A stretch of DNA of 64,000 nucleotides. Origin: Spisula solida (lineage: Eukaryota; Mollusca; Bivalvia; Venerida; Mactridae). Location of the stretch: positions 4,412,001 through 4,476,000 of the forward strand of contig OX365955.1 in NCBI GenBank assembly GCA_947247005.1. The letters are read 5' to 3'. The position numbers were made by a program, and so were the translations under genes. The notes under the pieces were generated by a model. That model searched no databases, was not told the origin of the DNA, and saw only the letters and a list, made by a program, of their open reading frames with translations. Of this stretch, positions 47,625-59,345 are shown piece after piece (position 1 is the stretch's first letter; every line of letters begins with the position of its first letter).

Positions 47625-47879
47625 TGCACCAGCAATATTATGGCGGGGTGGACAGGGGGGTTAGACAGACGAATATTCCCGACAGGCGGGAATTTCGACA
47701 CCGCGAAAGACGACAGTGATACTTTTATTCGTGTTTTTATTGTAGTACCCGGATGAAAAACTGTGCCACACGGTGGGGATTTAGAAAGTTAGCATTGTCT
47801 ACTAGGTGGGGAGTTAGACATCAAAAAATTGAAAATGTCTAATTCACATTCGGGCACCCGCAAATTATTGACTGGTGCA
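47625..47879. mobile_element. 255 bp MITE with TGCACCAG ends
   Basis: TCA at 47622-47624 and 47880-47882 flank ends TGCACCAGCAATATTA and, on the minus strand, TGCACCAGTCAATAAT. Interior is G-rich on the left (GGGGTGGACAGGGGGG). A 3 bp TCA duplication is suggested but the palindromic edge makes it ambiguous. Confidence 0.65.
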
Positions 47880-48044
47880 TCACGAGGGTATGAGAGAAGA
47901 GAATCTGTATAATTTATCCACTTTAATACTGATCGAGAGTCAAGCAAGGGAAATATTGGTACGCGTTTGATTCCGTCTTTAGTACGAGGTCAATTATTTT
48001 GAGGATTATATTTCGTGATCAAGTTTCATATCATCAATACCCGT

Positions 48045-48205
48045 TAATAATAAACCCCACGAATAATGAAATCCCGCGAATAATAATGTCCCGCGACTAA
48101 TGAAATCCCGCGAATAATAATGTCTCGCGAATAATTATTTTCCCGCTTATAATATTTTCTCGCGATTAATTATATTCCCGCGAATAATTTTTGCCGCGAA
48201 TAAAT
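48045..48205 (+). repeat. 18-19 bp CGCGAATAAT tandem repeat (about 9 units)
   Basis: CCCGCGAATAATAATGT and CCCGCGACTAATGAAAT forms alternate, then decay to TCTCGCGATTAATTATAT and TTGCCGCGAATAAA. Confidence 0.85.
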
Positions 48206-49207
48206 GATTATTTTAGAGAAGTTATGCTATTGGTAACATCTGTTATGGAAGAATAGTCAAACATCATCAGTACAGCCGTGTTTCATACACTGTGAGATCT
48301 CTAGTGCATTATTCAACCACCTGTCCTAAGGTCAGTCATGAAATGTTTCCAAAGTCTGACACACACGCATACCAAATAAGTCGTTAAAATCAGCCTGATG
48401 TATCTCCCTTATTGGACGATCAGCCAAGTAAATTCCTGCAAGGGTACTGTTTTATCACAGCACCTACGACTATCTAAAACTTACGTGCAAATTTAAAGGC
48501 TTTATCATTATTTTAAAACTACACATTGCGGTAAATGGATCCACAATATTAACACTGATTCAGTAATTAACTCCTACAAACCATATCGGTCCCAAATTTA
48601 TAATATAGACATTAGATATGAGCGTAACTTCAAGATTTCCGTAAGTGCTTTGATAAAACAGTACCTATGTACTAAGTAACTGCTGGTTCGTCCGATGTCA
48701 GGATAATGTAACTGGGTAGTCTTCAAAAATCTCTAAGTCTCCTGAAATATTGTTGACCAGTGTGACTCAAAAACAACATTTAAATACTCGGACGCACGCA
48801 CACATGAAGCGAAAAGCTTTCTAGCATTCGTGTATACTTCCGGAAATGTTGTTAACATTCCGAACCTATTAATTTCACGATATAATTATAAGAATCCGTT
48901 CAAAAACACATTAAACGTGCACTAAGTAATGAAATAGTTTGTTATCACGATTCTCTGCCTAACTAATCTAATGAATTTAATATAAATGTATATATTTGTA
49001 TATAACTCCTACTGTTCTAATTCAAGCCTATGGTAAATGCATTCTGCCACCGCGAGCGTTCGTGTACGAGAAATATTAATACACACGTGCGTGCATGCGA
49101 AATGAGCTCGCTTGTAATTCATCGGAGGACAAATACTCGATTTGTCCGTACTTACGTAGTTTTGTCACACTACCACTACGTCTATTTTACGCTAAAATCG
49201 ACAATAG
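48206..49207. other. Region with one family B-related fragment
   Basis: 48670-48770 (AACTGCTGGTTCGTCCGATG then TCAGGATAATGTAAC) is related to 24605-24710 and to the 3' end of the SINE at 36326, so it is a SINE 3' remnant. The rest shows nothing recognised. Confidence 0.5.
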
Positions 49208-50090
49208 CTTCATTACGCCTTGTATGAGCGGTGTTTCCGTATGGCTGTTCTTATGTACACTCGTGTATGAGCTGTGTTTCCGTATGATTGTTCTTTTGTA
49301 CACTCGTGCGTGTATGAGCGGTGTTTCCGTATGACTGTTCATATGTACACTCGTGTATGAGCTGTATTTCCGTATGATTGTTCTTATGTACACTCGTGTA
49401 TGAGCGGTGTTTTCGTATGGCTGTTAATATGTACACTCGTGTATGAGCTGTGTTTCCGTATAATTGTTCTTATGCACACTCTTGTAGGAGTGATGTTTCC
49501 GTATGATTGTTCTTATGCACACTCGTGTATGAGCGGTGTTCCCGTATGTTTGTTCTTATGCACACTCTTGTATGAGCGGTGTTCCCGTATGTTTGTTCTT
49601 ATGCACACTCTTGTATGAGCGGTGTTCCCGTATGTTTATTCTTATGCACACTCTTGTATGAGCGGTGTTCCCGTATGTTTGTTCTTATGCACACTCTTGT
49701 ATGAGCGGTGTTTCCGTATGTTTATTCTTATGCACACTCTTGTATGAGCGGTGTTCCCGTATGTTTATTCTTATGCACACTCTTGTATGAGCGGTGTTCC
49801 CGTATGTTTGTTCTTATGCACACTCTTGTATGAGCGGTGTTTCCGTATGTTTGTTCTTATGCACACTCTTGTATGAGTGATGTTTCCGTATGTTGGTTTT
49901 TATGCACACTCTTGTATGAGTGATGTTTCCGTATGTTTGTTTTTATGCACTCTCTTGTATGAGTGGTGTTTCTGTATGTTTATTCTTATGCCCTCTTTTG
50001 TATGAGCGGTGTATTGTATGAGTGGTGTTTCCAAATAACCGTTCTTATGTACACTCTTGTATGAGTGGTGTTTCCGTATGTTTGTTCTAG
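49208..50090 (+). repeat. 43 bp minisatellite (about 21 units)
   Basis: Unit TATGAGCGGTGTTCCCGTAT then GTTTGTTCTTATGCACACTC and TTG. In the first 270 bp two unit types alternate (GAGCGGTG with CTGTT, GAGCTGTG with ATTGTT), then a single type dominates, and the last units decay (ATGCCCTCTTT, CAAATAACCG). Confidence 0.95.
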
Positions 50091-51202
50091 GCGCTCCCGT
50101 TTTCTAAGCTTAGAATGTGCTAGAAAACATTGTTACCTTGCGTAAGCAGGAGCGTTAATATTTTAACACGAAGAAAATTAATTATTTATGAAATATTTGT
50201 CTCAGCATGCAAACTTGCTTAAAGCTAAGTAATCGTTTGGCACAAACAAAGAAGTTTTAATTCAATTTGTCTAGTCGGTAACCCATTAAAAATGAAATAT
50301 TTTCACCGCATTCTAGTGCAAGATTGCGACGTAAGTTTACCCAAATTACTCCATGACTATAACCGGAATTGTTAAGTAGTCCGTCACGTGACATAATCGG
50401 TGTTATAGTAGAAATGTCCATGGAAAATGTTTCATAAAAGTTTCCCAGTGATTATTGCGGGTCGCGTTAATCACACTAGGCCTTCAAGCCAGGTGAAGAC
50501 AGTGTTGCTTTTTTAAGCCATTCCTGCTAATTAAGAGATAATTGTTTGCCTTTAAGAATTCTGTTGTCTGTAGAAGAGAGTTTCCTCACAGATCGTTCAC
50601 TGTTTAATTTGACGCTTTTTTCTTTTCCTGTGTTCTTTATTGTGCCTTTCGCGCCCTCTGTTTTTGCTGAGTGCTGCTTCCCTTTATAATCCCCTAGTTT
50701 TGTAACTAACTAGAAAATGGTTCTAAATCTGATTTTAATCCCCAACTCCGTCATCAATAATAATCATGAATACAACTGAAGACAATTCTTTAATTGATCT
50801 AGCTAAATAAAATTCTTATCAGTTAAGAAAATCATACGAAAATATCGAAGAAGCTTAAGTATGTGTATACCCTCCCAAATCTCGTTATTCGTCATTTTCA
50901 TACTTTCATTCTGTTCTATTTGGGCAGTTCGTTCTCCGCTGTTTCTGTTTTGTGCGACCTTCCATGTCCGATTTGTTGTTTTCTGTTTAATATTATGTCC
51001 TAAACGTTTTGACAGTTTTGGGGTTGGTGGCATATAAACACTCCCAAAGGCATGTTTTCCTTCTCAGTGGAAACGAATGATATGTTGGTTTTATAACAGA
51101 AAACTGGTGTAACGTACTGTAATAGTTGATTCTAGTGTCGAAATTGAAAGTCTGGTTTGCTCGAAACTCAGTAAATGTGCCGTACCGCATGCCCCTTTCC
51201 TG
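50091..51202. other. AT-rich region, nothing recognised
   Basis: A 76-codon minus-strand frame at 50803-51033 has no recognisable domain. No repeats seen. Confidence 0.45.
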
Positions 51203-51356
51203 AAGCCTAGGTCCCACTGAGCATGTACTCCCGATTGAAATTAATGAAGTCAAGAGACAGTTTGTGATATCGGAAGGAATTGTTATGAATCGGGTGGTGT
51301 CGGAAGAAATCGGGAGAACATCACCGAGGTGGCATTCCTCAGTGGGAGCTAGGCTT
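51203..51356 (-). mobile_element. Internally deleted copy M2 of the 223 bp MITE
   Basis: Ends AAGCCTAGGTCCCACTGAGC and CAGTGGGAGCTAGGCTT. Compared with M1 it is inverted and lacks about 70 central bases including the GAAGCTTCCCCTAGACCACG segment. The overlapping 150-codon minus-strand frame (50993-51445) runs through the MITE and is not a gene. Confidence 0.75.
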
Positions 51357-53130
51357 GGACAAAGAAACATTGGTCTCTCTAATTCTCGAGGCGAGAACAC
51401 AACTTGGAATGAAGTATCCGTTGTGTTTAAAACCTGTATAGACATTGGTTTACAATCGATTTAAAATAAATAACACGTAGAACAACCTATGTTTGACAAC
51501 AGTGTCGATTTTCCTCCACATGTGGAGAAGTTGCTTCCTCCTTATGGAAGGGTAAGCTAGTTCTCACAGTGTATAAATCAGTCAACTTCCGGTAATCGCA
51601 ATAAGGCGTACACGTTGAATTGTATAGTCTTGCAATAGGTCGTACAGTGATCGGAAATCACACATATGTTTATAATCACAATAAGTCATACACGTTGAAG
51701 TGTATAGTATCACAATAATCCATACAGTGATTTGGTTTATACGCGGTGGTTCTGTGTAGTACAGAGTTAATGATAACTGGTTAGGTAAATCGGCCGCAGT
51801 ATAAACGTAATTGGAATAAAAATGTTGAGAAACGGCGTTTAACCCAAATAAACAGTATACACCTGTTATAGTCCGTTCATTCAGGTGTGTCATTTGTATA
51901 CAAGCAATGTAATATCCAAACAAAGAATGTTTATTGTTTTAAACATGTTATTTGAATAAAACGGCAGTGAATATCAATACCTTATACACCAAGTAATATA
52001 GTCATATATACAATATCTGTGAAATTAAAAATTAATAAGCGAAATTGCTAGTTTTATACACACAATGTTATGTAAACAGGTGACTAACCTGATTAAACGA
52101 GTTATACATGTAACGTTACATTATGATCTTTCAAGTTATACACTGATTGAAATTCGGTAATTGTCTTGACAGGTCAAACAAAATGTGAAGAAACTAGTTT
52201 TTCAACCCTTTATTGATACCCACTTATGATCAGTCTCACACTCAGAGATCGATGTAATGCTAATATCGATCTACGCCAATTTATTAATTATGTGCAAAGT
52301 AAATGCCCATATAATATTCATTTAGTTATAGTTACTATAATCTAATTGTAACCATAAATCGCGATATAAAGGGATCAGTTATTATTATGCGCTGTTAAAG
52401 TCAGGGAGAAGTCATTGTATCATTACCGGAACTATTTGAAGTTATGATAAATAGGTGAATAGTACTTTTGGGAGATCTTTTCACAATCGTTTCCTTACAA
52501 GGCCAATCTGTTATTTAAATTCGTTTAGCGAAGTCAGAGAAATGTTTCAACATTATTTGTTTGAAGTGGGAGACATAACGTTGGTGAACAACTGGTGAAT
52601 AGTAGAAAGAAAAACAGAATAGTTTTGCTTTCTTGATAAATATTGTATGTGGCTAACCACATTACGCACAGTCGTGAACTGTAATTGAAGCAACCTGTCG
52701 CTGTTTTGTGGATATGTTCCGAATAATTACAAGTTCTTGTGAATTTGACAGACAAATAGCAGACTTGACTAATCCAAGATTTAGACTGAACTCTGAACAA
52801 TCGTTTCTATAACAACTTCGGCATAATAAGCTGCATTTTGTTTCACACCCGATTTCCTTTAAGACGTTTATTTCAAAACATGTTTTGTAAAGGTTGTTAC
52901 GATGGACGCTGCCGTTTTCTAACAAATATTGAAAGTGCTATTTAATCTTATATAGCATTTACGGATCTTTAATTACAAACTCTGTTTAAAAATAATCTAT
53001 CTTCTAATGAGTTAATACTATAGTGTATCCCTAGACGTCAAGTGATAAATGTATAGCTACTAATTAAGTCGGTAGGCAAGTATAAAGAATCCATTTGAAC
53101 TACATTTACCCAAACATTGAGAACATTTTG
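51357..53130. other. AT-rich region with one dispersed doublet
   Basis: 51585-51745 holds a doublet of CACAATAAGTCATACACGTT-like units related to 11030-11200. The remainder, including frames at 51582-51923 and 52534-52925, shows nothing I recognise. Confidence 0.45.
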
Positions 53131-53139
53131 CTTTGTCCA

Positions 53140-53315
53140 ACCATCAATTGTCTGCGAGCTCGTAGACAACTCGGGAGCTCGGTGAAACATTTTTCCAAAT
53201 CGCCGAGTCCTCTACGAGTTATGAAAATACGTACGATGCTTGGGTGTCCGTACGGACGTCGTGCGAGTTTGCCAAAAATAAACTCGTACTGAGCTCGTAG
53301 GGAAAATGTGACCGT
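53140..53315. repeat. GAGCTCGTA-rich dispersed repeat
   Basis: CGAGCTCGTAGACAACTCGG at the left and AAACTCGTACTGAGCTCGTA at the right, with several inverted CTACGAG/CTCGTAG words. Denser in CpG than its surroundings. Likely an old MITE. Confidence 0.45.
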
Positions 53316-53678
53316 AGCATTTATAACGATTATATAATTTTATTGAACGCTCCTCGAAATATATTAATAATTTTGAACAAATACACAGACGTTATAGACA
53401 GTTTTATAACATAAACTGATACGATTTCTATATTTTATTACTTCTCAACAATTTCAACATTTTAAATACTCAATTTATTTTTTGGTTTTATGCCTTCACG
53501 TTGAAGTCGATTGTGGTATACATTTCTACATTTTATATTCTTTTTGTTAATGATTCGTGCAATGTAGTAGATAGATCTTTAACCACTTTTGTGCACGACT
53601 ACCAAAATACATGTACATGTATAATATCGACGTACCCTTGTAATTAAGAAATAATGAATACGTAGATAGCTATGTTTT

Positions 53679-53985
53679 GTTGCGTAATAAAATATAGGCA
53701 CGTGTTTGGATGCGTAGTAATTAAATCACGAGTGCGTAGCACGAGTGATTTAATGTACGCATTCAAACGAGTGACTATATTTTATAACACAACAAAGCAC
53801 AACTCCTATTAATTTATTATTTCGATTCTAACATCGCCAATGCTTTACCATTAATAGCACAATAAGACAGGTTGACGCCAAACTACTTTCTTTCCTAGTA
53901 ACGTCACCGTCACCGTTACGTCATTTGTCATACTGTTTGACGTCAAACGTGACGTCATCAATCAGCTATATTTTATCGCGGTAAT
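53679..53985. mobile_element. Palindrome-containing element with two CRE sites
   Basis: 53679-53793 is an imperfect palindrome: TTGCGTAATAAAATATAGGC and AAATCACGAGTGC on the left pair with GCACGAGTGATTTAA and ACTATATTTTATAACACAAC on the right. The far end CTATATTTTATCGCGGTAAT (53966) inverts the left end, so the element may extend to about 53985. Two perfect TGACGTCA palindromes lie at 53938-53945 and 53950-53957. Confidence 0.5.
53938..53957. promoter_or_regulatory. Paired TGACGTCA (CRE-like) sites
   Basis: Two perfect 8 bp CREB/ATF consensus palindromes 12 bp apart. Their location inside a repeat means they may be transposon sequence and not a host promoter. No adjacent gene start is evident. 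Confidence 0.4.
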
Positions 53986-55150
53986 AAAATATGGTAAGCT
54001 CAATATACGCAAAGAAGGCAAATCTCACGTGCTATGTTAGAATGTACCATATTATCCTCGATTAATTACAACATTTATAATTCACATTTTGATTGGTTTC
54101 CGACAAAGTGAATTTAGAAGTGAAATCTAAACTGAAAATTCGAATTCACGGCTATGTTCACTTCTGTCAGCTGTAAACTCAAATTTTCAATTGCGACTTC
54201 ACTTCTGAGTTCACTATTTCGCCGATAAACCAGCAAAGTGTCTTAGATTTTAGGGTACGTCTTTAGTTTAAACATATGTATTCCCATTATTTATAACATA
54301 TCAAAAAAACAACATATACATTACAAATATTATAAGGAGAGGATTAGAACGAAAGACTAAGTCTTGTAGAGTTCTTCTCCAACGAAGATGGTATGTCTAT
54401 AGAAATGCTCTGAACAGGAAAACCGAACTCTTGAAGTCAATATTTGTCCGGAATCACTTATCTTGAACGTGATCATTATCCCTGATTATCTCAGATTTGT
54501 TCACTTAAACATGGAAATACACCGGAAGTCTTGCAACTCTCCAGACGACACCAATAGGTGTCTACTATACAGCCCATCCATCTTTCTGATACAGTAGAAG
54601 TAAAATGTATACTGGGCGTCACTGAAAAGATACCACTTATAACCTCTGTATTTTGTATACAGCATGACCTATCGGTACAAACGTGTTATAGTGTGTGCAT
54701 TTAAATATTGTTAAATAGGATAGATGTGACTACACAGTAAGGTCGAAACATAGTCGTGTTCGGCTTTTAACACAGTGTAACATGAAATTTAAGATATAAG
54801 GGTCAATAGGGTGGTAACTTTTCATTCAACCTGAGTATAGTTCTAACGAGGTGATTTATTAGATTTACTGTACTACTGGTTAAATTAGCGACATGGAAAT
54901 ATTGGCGAATTTGTCCAATTTATAAATTCGCTAGCCTATCATTTCCTCCAGTGTAAATTTTAAAAAGGAACTAGAAATCATCGCTAATAGTTTCGCGGGT
55001 CAATATCTGAAATCCAAAATTCGTTTTTAGTTCTTTGATCTGAAGAAATGTCCACTTATACAGTGCATTGTGGGAAGTAGTGTGTGATGAAGGTAGTACG
55101 CGATTATAATCTATGTTGGCGAAAATTTACGCTAGATAAAATATAAGCGA
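53986..55150. other. AT-rich region, nothing firmly recognised
   Basis: 54100-54220 has several inverted GTGAA/TTCAC words (TCACTTCTGTCAGC, GACTTCACTTCTGAGTTCAC) and may be a decayed foldback. No gene seen. Confidence 0.4.
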
Positions 55151-55157
55151 ATATTAT

Positions 55158-55290
55158 ACCGCCTCCTCGATAGCGGTAGATCGTCCACTTCGAGTGCAGG
55201 AGGTCCCGGGTTCAATCCCAGGCCGCGTCATGCCAAAGACGAAATAAAAATGGTACCAGTTATTCCCTTGCTTGACACTCGGCATAAACT
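55158..55290 (+). mobile_element. tRNA-derived SINE with conserved central segment
   Basis: A-box-like GATAGCGGTAGATCGTCC (55169-55186), B box GGTCCCGGGTTCAATCCC (55202-55219), and CTTGCTTGACACTCGGCATA (55268-55287), which parallels the same segment in the 36326 element. No closed cloverleaf, so not called a tRNA gene. Confidence 0.65.
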
Positions 55291-55978
55291 GGAAACTGGC
55301 TTCTTTCCTCTCATACCGTCTTGGCGATGGATAACTTCACGAATTAGGTATCCAGAGTGATAAATATAAGTTGGAAAACATCTTTCACAATCGACCTTAA
55401 ATAAACTAGTAGATCTATAAACCATATTGCAAATTTAGTAAATTCGCTTATATATGCTCGACGTAATTTAACCACGTAAATGGTATACAAAGTCAACACA
55501 CATTGATATGAACCGTTCTGATTTTATAGTGTAAAATATTTCAAGAAGTGGTTTTATTAATACATGTACAATGAATCCACCGTAACATCGGCTGTTCTTC
55601 AGAAGGTGTCTGTCAGTGTCTTTCCTTGTAGAATGTAATAGGCAAAACACGATGTGAAAGATATACTACCGATCGATGACTATAAACACTAATGTTCAAC
55701 ACTTCTATTTAAGTACCGTAATAGTGTTTGTTTGTTCTCATAGAGGTAGTGAGGCGATAGAGAATTAGCGTGAATCAACTATGAATGATTTACCTGCCGT
55801 ATCTAAATGTGATTTACAATCTGTCAGGGCTTAAAGAAAAATGGCGAACTTAAATTAGAATTTTAACTTCACGATTGGATAGTCAGCCAGCGAACTGGAA
55901 ATGAAGTATGTATTTGAGACGATGAGGGTATGTGTGAAGTATAGCACGGAGAATTAGACATGATCCTGACCTTTAGGC
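55291..55978. other. AT-rich spacer, nothing recognised
   Basis: No gene or repeat end seen. Confidence 0.45.
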
Positions 55979-56190
55979 ATGAAATATTACAACGTTCTTG
56001 TGTTGAATATATTAATTTCCGCAAGCAAATCATGCAATACCGGTCCTTTAGATTTGTGTTTGTATTACATCTCGAGCGTCTTCGTGATACTCCCCGCTTT
56101 TGATAACATACAACCGAACAATATATCAGCAGTTGAATTATGCTTTATTAATAGAAGGTCGAGTAGCAGGTCAAATTCTCTGAACTAAAT
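55979..56190 (+). repeat. Dispersed repeat, relative of 40675-40985 (inverted)
   Basis: 69 codons open from 55979; its peptide shares the pattern KSC, GPL-LC, YY-S and FVIL with the minus-strand frame at 40675-40914. DNA identity is similar to peptide identity, so selection is not demonstrated. Confidence 0.5.
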
Positions 56191-57704
56191 TGCTTGCCGT
56201 TTATATACGAGATATTGTATTGCTAGGCTAAGATCAATCAGCATATGTCAAACTATGACCAACTAATTGAAAAGTCAGAACAATTTCTGGGCTAATTTAA
56301 CACACGTCCCCCAAACTACCAATCGAACGCACTAAATTGAATCGCAATCAATCAGCTGTGAAAATAGGCCAATTTACTACCAGTTGTACAGATGCAATGA
56401 AAGGCATGTTTTGTAAGAAATATAGAGTTCTTAGCACGCAAATGATGTCCTATTTTGCAGAAATAGAATTTCATTTCGGCATGAAAATTGTACACTGCAT
56501 TGACAGCTTGGCATTTACATAGTGTAGTTTAATTATTGTGTTTTTAAGTTTTAGTTACAGCTATGGTCCTGGTAATTATACAACTAGTTATTTTAAAATC
56601 GTGCAGACCTTTGCAATTGTGAAAATGAAACCATATTTAGAGTCATATTTAGAACAACAAAGGTCTGTTTCGCACATTGACCACCATTATAACTCGTCGT
56701 ATTAGAGGAGTTTTACGGTTTATATACGTCTATCATATTTCCGAACCTTCTTCTAATTGCTATTGCACACGTAATTTATATGCACGCTACAAACACTCGT
56801 CTCCTACTGCGTAACATCTTCTACGGCCGTTTCTATCTTCAGGTTCGGATCTTTAAGTCTGATCTCTAACTGTTCTTCACTCGAAGACACAATGTTATTC
56901 ATTCACAAAATAACTGACCAACAGGACAGAGCTAGATGATCAGAACACATGAGTTTTCGTTGTTCATCAAATCACTCTGCAGAGTCGAACCCTCGTGATA
57001 CGTTTACCGTGACATTGAATTTAGCCATGTCCGCCGTATGTGGAATGTGTCAGTTGCTTGCGAAGTGCCAATTAGTCACTCACGACTGATTGAGATTTAA
57101 TACCAGGAAAACTAGTTATATAAACTGATCCTCTCCATCCCTCTCATTTTAAGGCATTGTCTTAGGCAAGATCCTTAGCTATGTGCTGGGCTTGGGCCCA
57201 GGAATATCCCATGCCCTTAAGTTCTGTTGTCTATATAATATGACTATAAATTTTGAGTAAAAAACAGCATAATTGTTCAACGCTATGAACTCAAGTAAAA
57301 ACACACGGATACATGTGACTGTAGCTTATACGCTACTTACTTACATATCGCTGGCTAAGAATAAAATTGTTGTAAGTACTACTTACGACCTTTTAAGATT
57401 CATGCATATTTGAAATCTGAAGGCGCTTTTTATGAGCCTATTTTCATGAAAATTGGTGATATTGACCAAAATGAAGTTTAAAAAGCTTGTTTTTCCATAT
57501 ATGTAAAGAGTAGTTTTCAGACAGTTTTTTTCTCTCAAAATATTGATTTTGTACTTACGACCTTCTCATTCTAAACCTGCGACATGTACGTATCTTATGT
57601 TCAGTATATTATCACGTGAGAGTTAAATATTAAAAAACCACTAAGAAAATTATATGTTTTCATCATGCCAGCTTTTGTCTGTATGATAGGTTTATTTGTT
57701 TCTA
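56191..57704. other. AT-rich region with a possible tRNA-like relic
   Basis: On the minus strand near 56978-57050, ATGGCTAAATTCAATGTC and CACGAGGGTTCGACTCTG could be decayed A and B boxes of a SINE. Otherwise nothing recognised. Confidence 0.3.
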
Positions 57705-57927
57705 AAGCCTCGGTCCCACTGAGGAAATCCACATCGGCGATGTTCTCCCGATTTCTTTCGATACCACCCGATGCATCTCAATTCCTTCTGATATCTCAAA
57801 ATCTCTCTTGACTACCCCGAAGCTTCCCCTAGACCACGAAGAACCTGTTCCCGACGTACTGGATACTCATAAATTTCAATCGGGAGTACACCGCCGAGGC
57901 AAAAAATGTTCAATGGGACCTAGGCTT
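57705..57927 (+). mobile_element. 223 bp MITE, copy M3
   Basis: Ends AAGCCTCGGTCCCACTGAGG and CAATGGGACCTAGGCTT; interior matches M1 along its whole length (CGGCGATGTTCTCCCGATTT, GAAGCTTCCCCTAGACCACG) and has the same length. Confidence 0.8.
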
Positions 57928-58157
57928 AAGGCAAAAATACATTATAGACGAGACATTCAAATTTTGAGACTTATGTAAACCCATTAATTTGAAGAAGAAT
58001 TTCATTTAAATATTTTAGATATTTATTAAGCATAGAAGGATACGTGGAGGAAGGTTTTTGTGTTATATTACACAGGTGAATTATATATACAATGTAATGT
58101 ACAACTGTAAAACATATTCAACTACATGTATACGTATAACGAGTTATTGTGTAATAT
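57928..58157. other. AT-rich spacer before the microsatellite
   Basis: Nothing recognised. Confidence 0.4.
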
Positions 58158-58158
58158 T

Positions 58159-58341
<183 letters not shown>

Positions 58342-58616
58342 TAATATGTGTCTGAACATATGCATAATCATGTTGAACTACAGACTGTATATGAACATTA
58401 AGCCAGCTATTTATTTGAAGAGAACTTGCAAAATATTCGAGAAAACACACTTACTGTCCAGTTAGGATATTGTGAGAGTGAAGTTGTCATAATTATGTGT
58501 GTACACAAAAGATTACAAGTTGTGATTTACAACCGTTGTCTGAACAGGTATACACTCGTATAATTAAAATTACAGATGTCTGTGTAAGTCTTTATAATTG
58601 GTTTAACATCGTAATA

Positions 58617-58759
58617 ATGAACTCGACCGCTGCGTCACTCTATTCGTATCCTAACTGGACAGTACCTAAACAAATTGACAATGCGGGTTATGGAACGTGG
58701 ATATTTACTTCCTTCGCTTTGTCTCTATCCATTTGTATGTTTCTACGTCCAGCATTCGT
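58617..58759 (+). CDS. Candidate first coding exon, possible membrane protein
   Basis: From ATG at 58617 (A at -3) the frame encodes 47 residues. Two N-glycosylation sequons (NST at residue 2, NWT at 14) are followed by a short hydrophobic stretch WIFTSFALSLSICMFL. The frame ends at a perfect GTAAGT donor (58760-58765), and an acceptor-like CATCTTACAG ends at 58881 in a compatible open frame. This is what the N-terminus of a multi-pass receptor can look like, but the family is not recognised, the downstream exon is unproven, and chance remains likely. Confidence 0.2.
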
Positions 58760-59101
58760 GTAAGTGCTCTTCCTAAGCAAAAGCAAGCACGCGCTGATAT
58801 AACTAATCAGAAATACTGAATATCTGCGTGCACCTATCGGTTCGATTTGTTTAGTTGTTCTTCGATTAATTCATCTTACAGCATCTGTCGGCTCTGTTTT
58901 AGTGTGTTTGTCCGTTGTACAGGTAAACAGGTTTCTCCTAAGAAACAACATTCGGATACAAATTGATACTTTTGTCATTGTTGAGAAGTCGCCGCTCTCT
59001 ATTGGGTATGTGGTAAGTATTTTCTTATTCGAGGGAACCTTCACACTTTTGTTGAAGAGAGGTTATTGCTCGAGAGAGGTTATTGCTAGAGATAGGACCG
59101 A

Positions 59102-59345
59102 ATAGTTGAATATTTGGAAACCGGTCGAATATTCGACTCCAAAGTTCATATTCGAATATTCGAAATTTATTATCCAACAAGTTGGTTTTATCAAGAACAG
59201 CAAAATAAAATTAATTTTTGCGAGATCATGGAATCTTCCAGAGGACAATTTAAATAGGATTTGGAACGAGTATTGCATATTCGAATATATTCGAATAGGA
59301 TTTTCGAACATTCGAATACTGATTTTGGTATTCGTTTCCATCTCT
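59102..59345. repeat. TTCGAATATTCGAA-rich segment
   Basis: Self-complementary words (TATTCGAATATTCGAAA, ATTCGAATATATTCGAAT, TTCGAACATTCGAAT) cluster at both ends, so most of the segment can pair with itself. Open frames on both strands reflect this. Preceded by a direct duplication of GAGAGAGGTTATTGCT-like sequence (59056-59090). Confidence 0.5.

Noticed and set aside
50993..51445. 150-codon minus-strand frame as a gene
   Set aside because: It runs through MITE copy M2 and its edges, and no domain is recognised.
55158..55230. Functional tRNA gene
   Set aside because: A and B boxes are good, but I could not close a 7 bp acceptor stem, and the SINE body follows directly.
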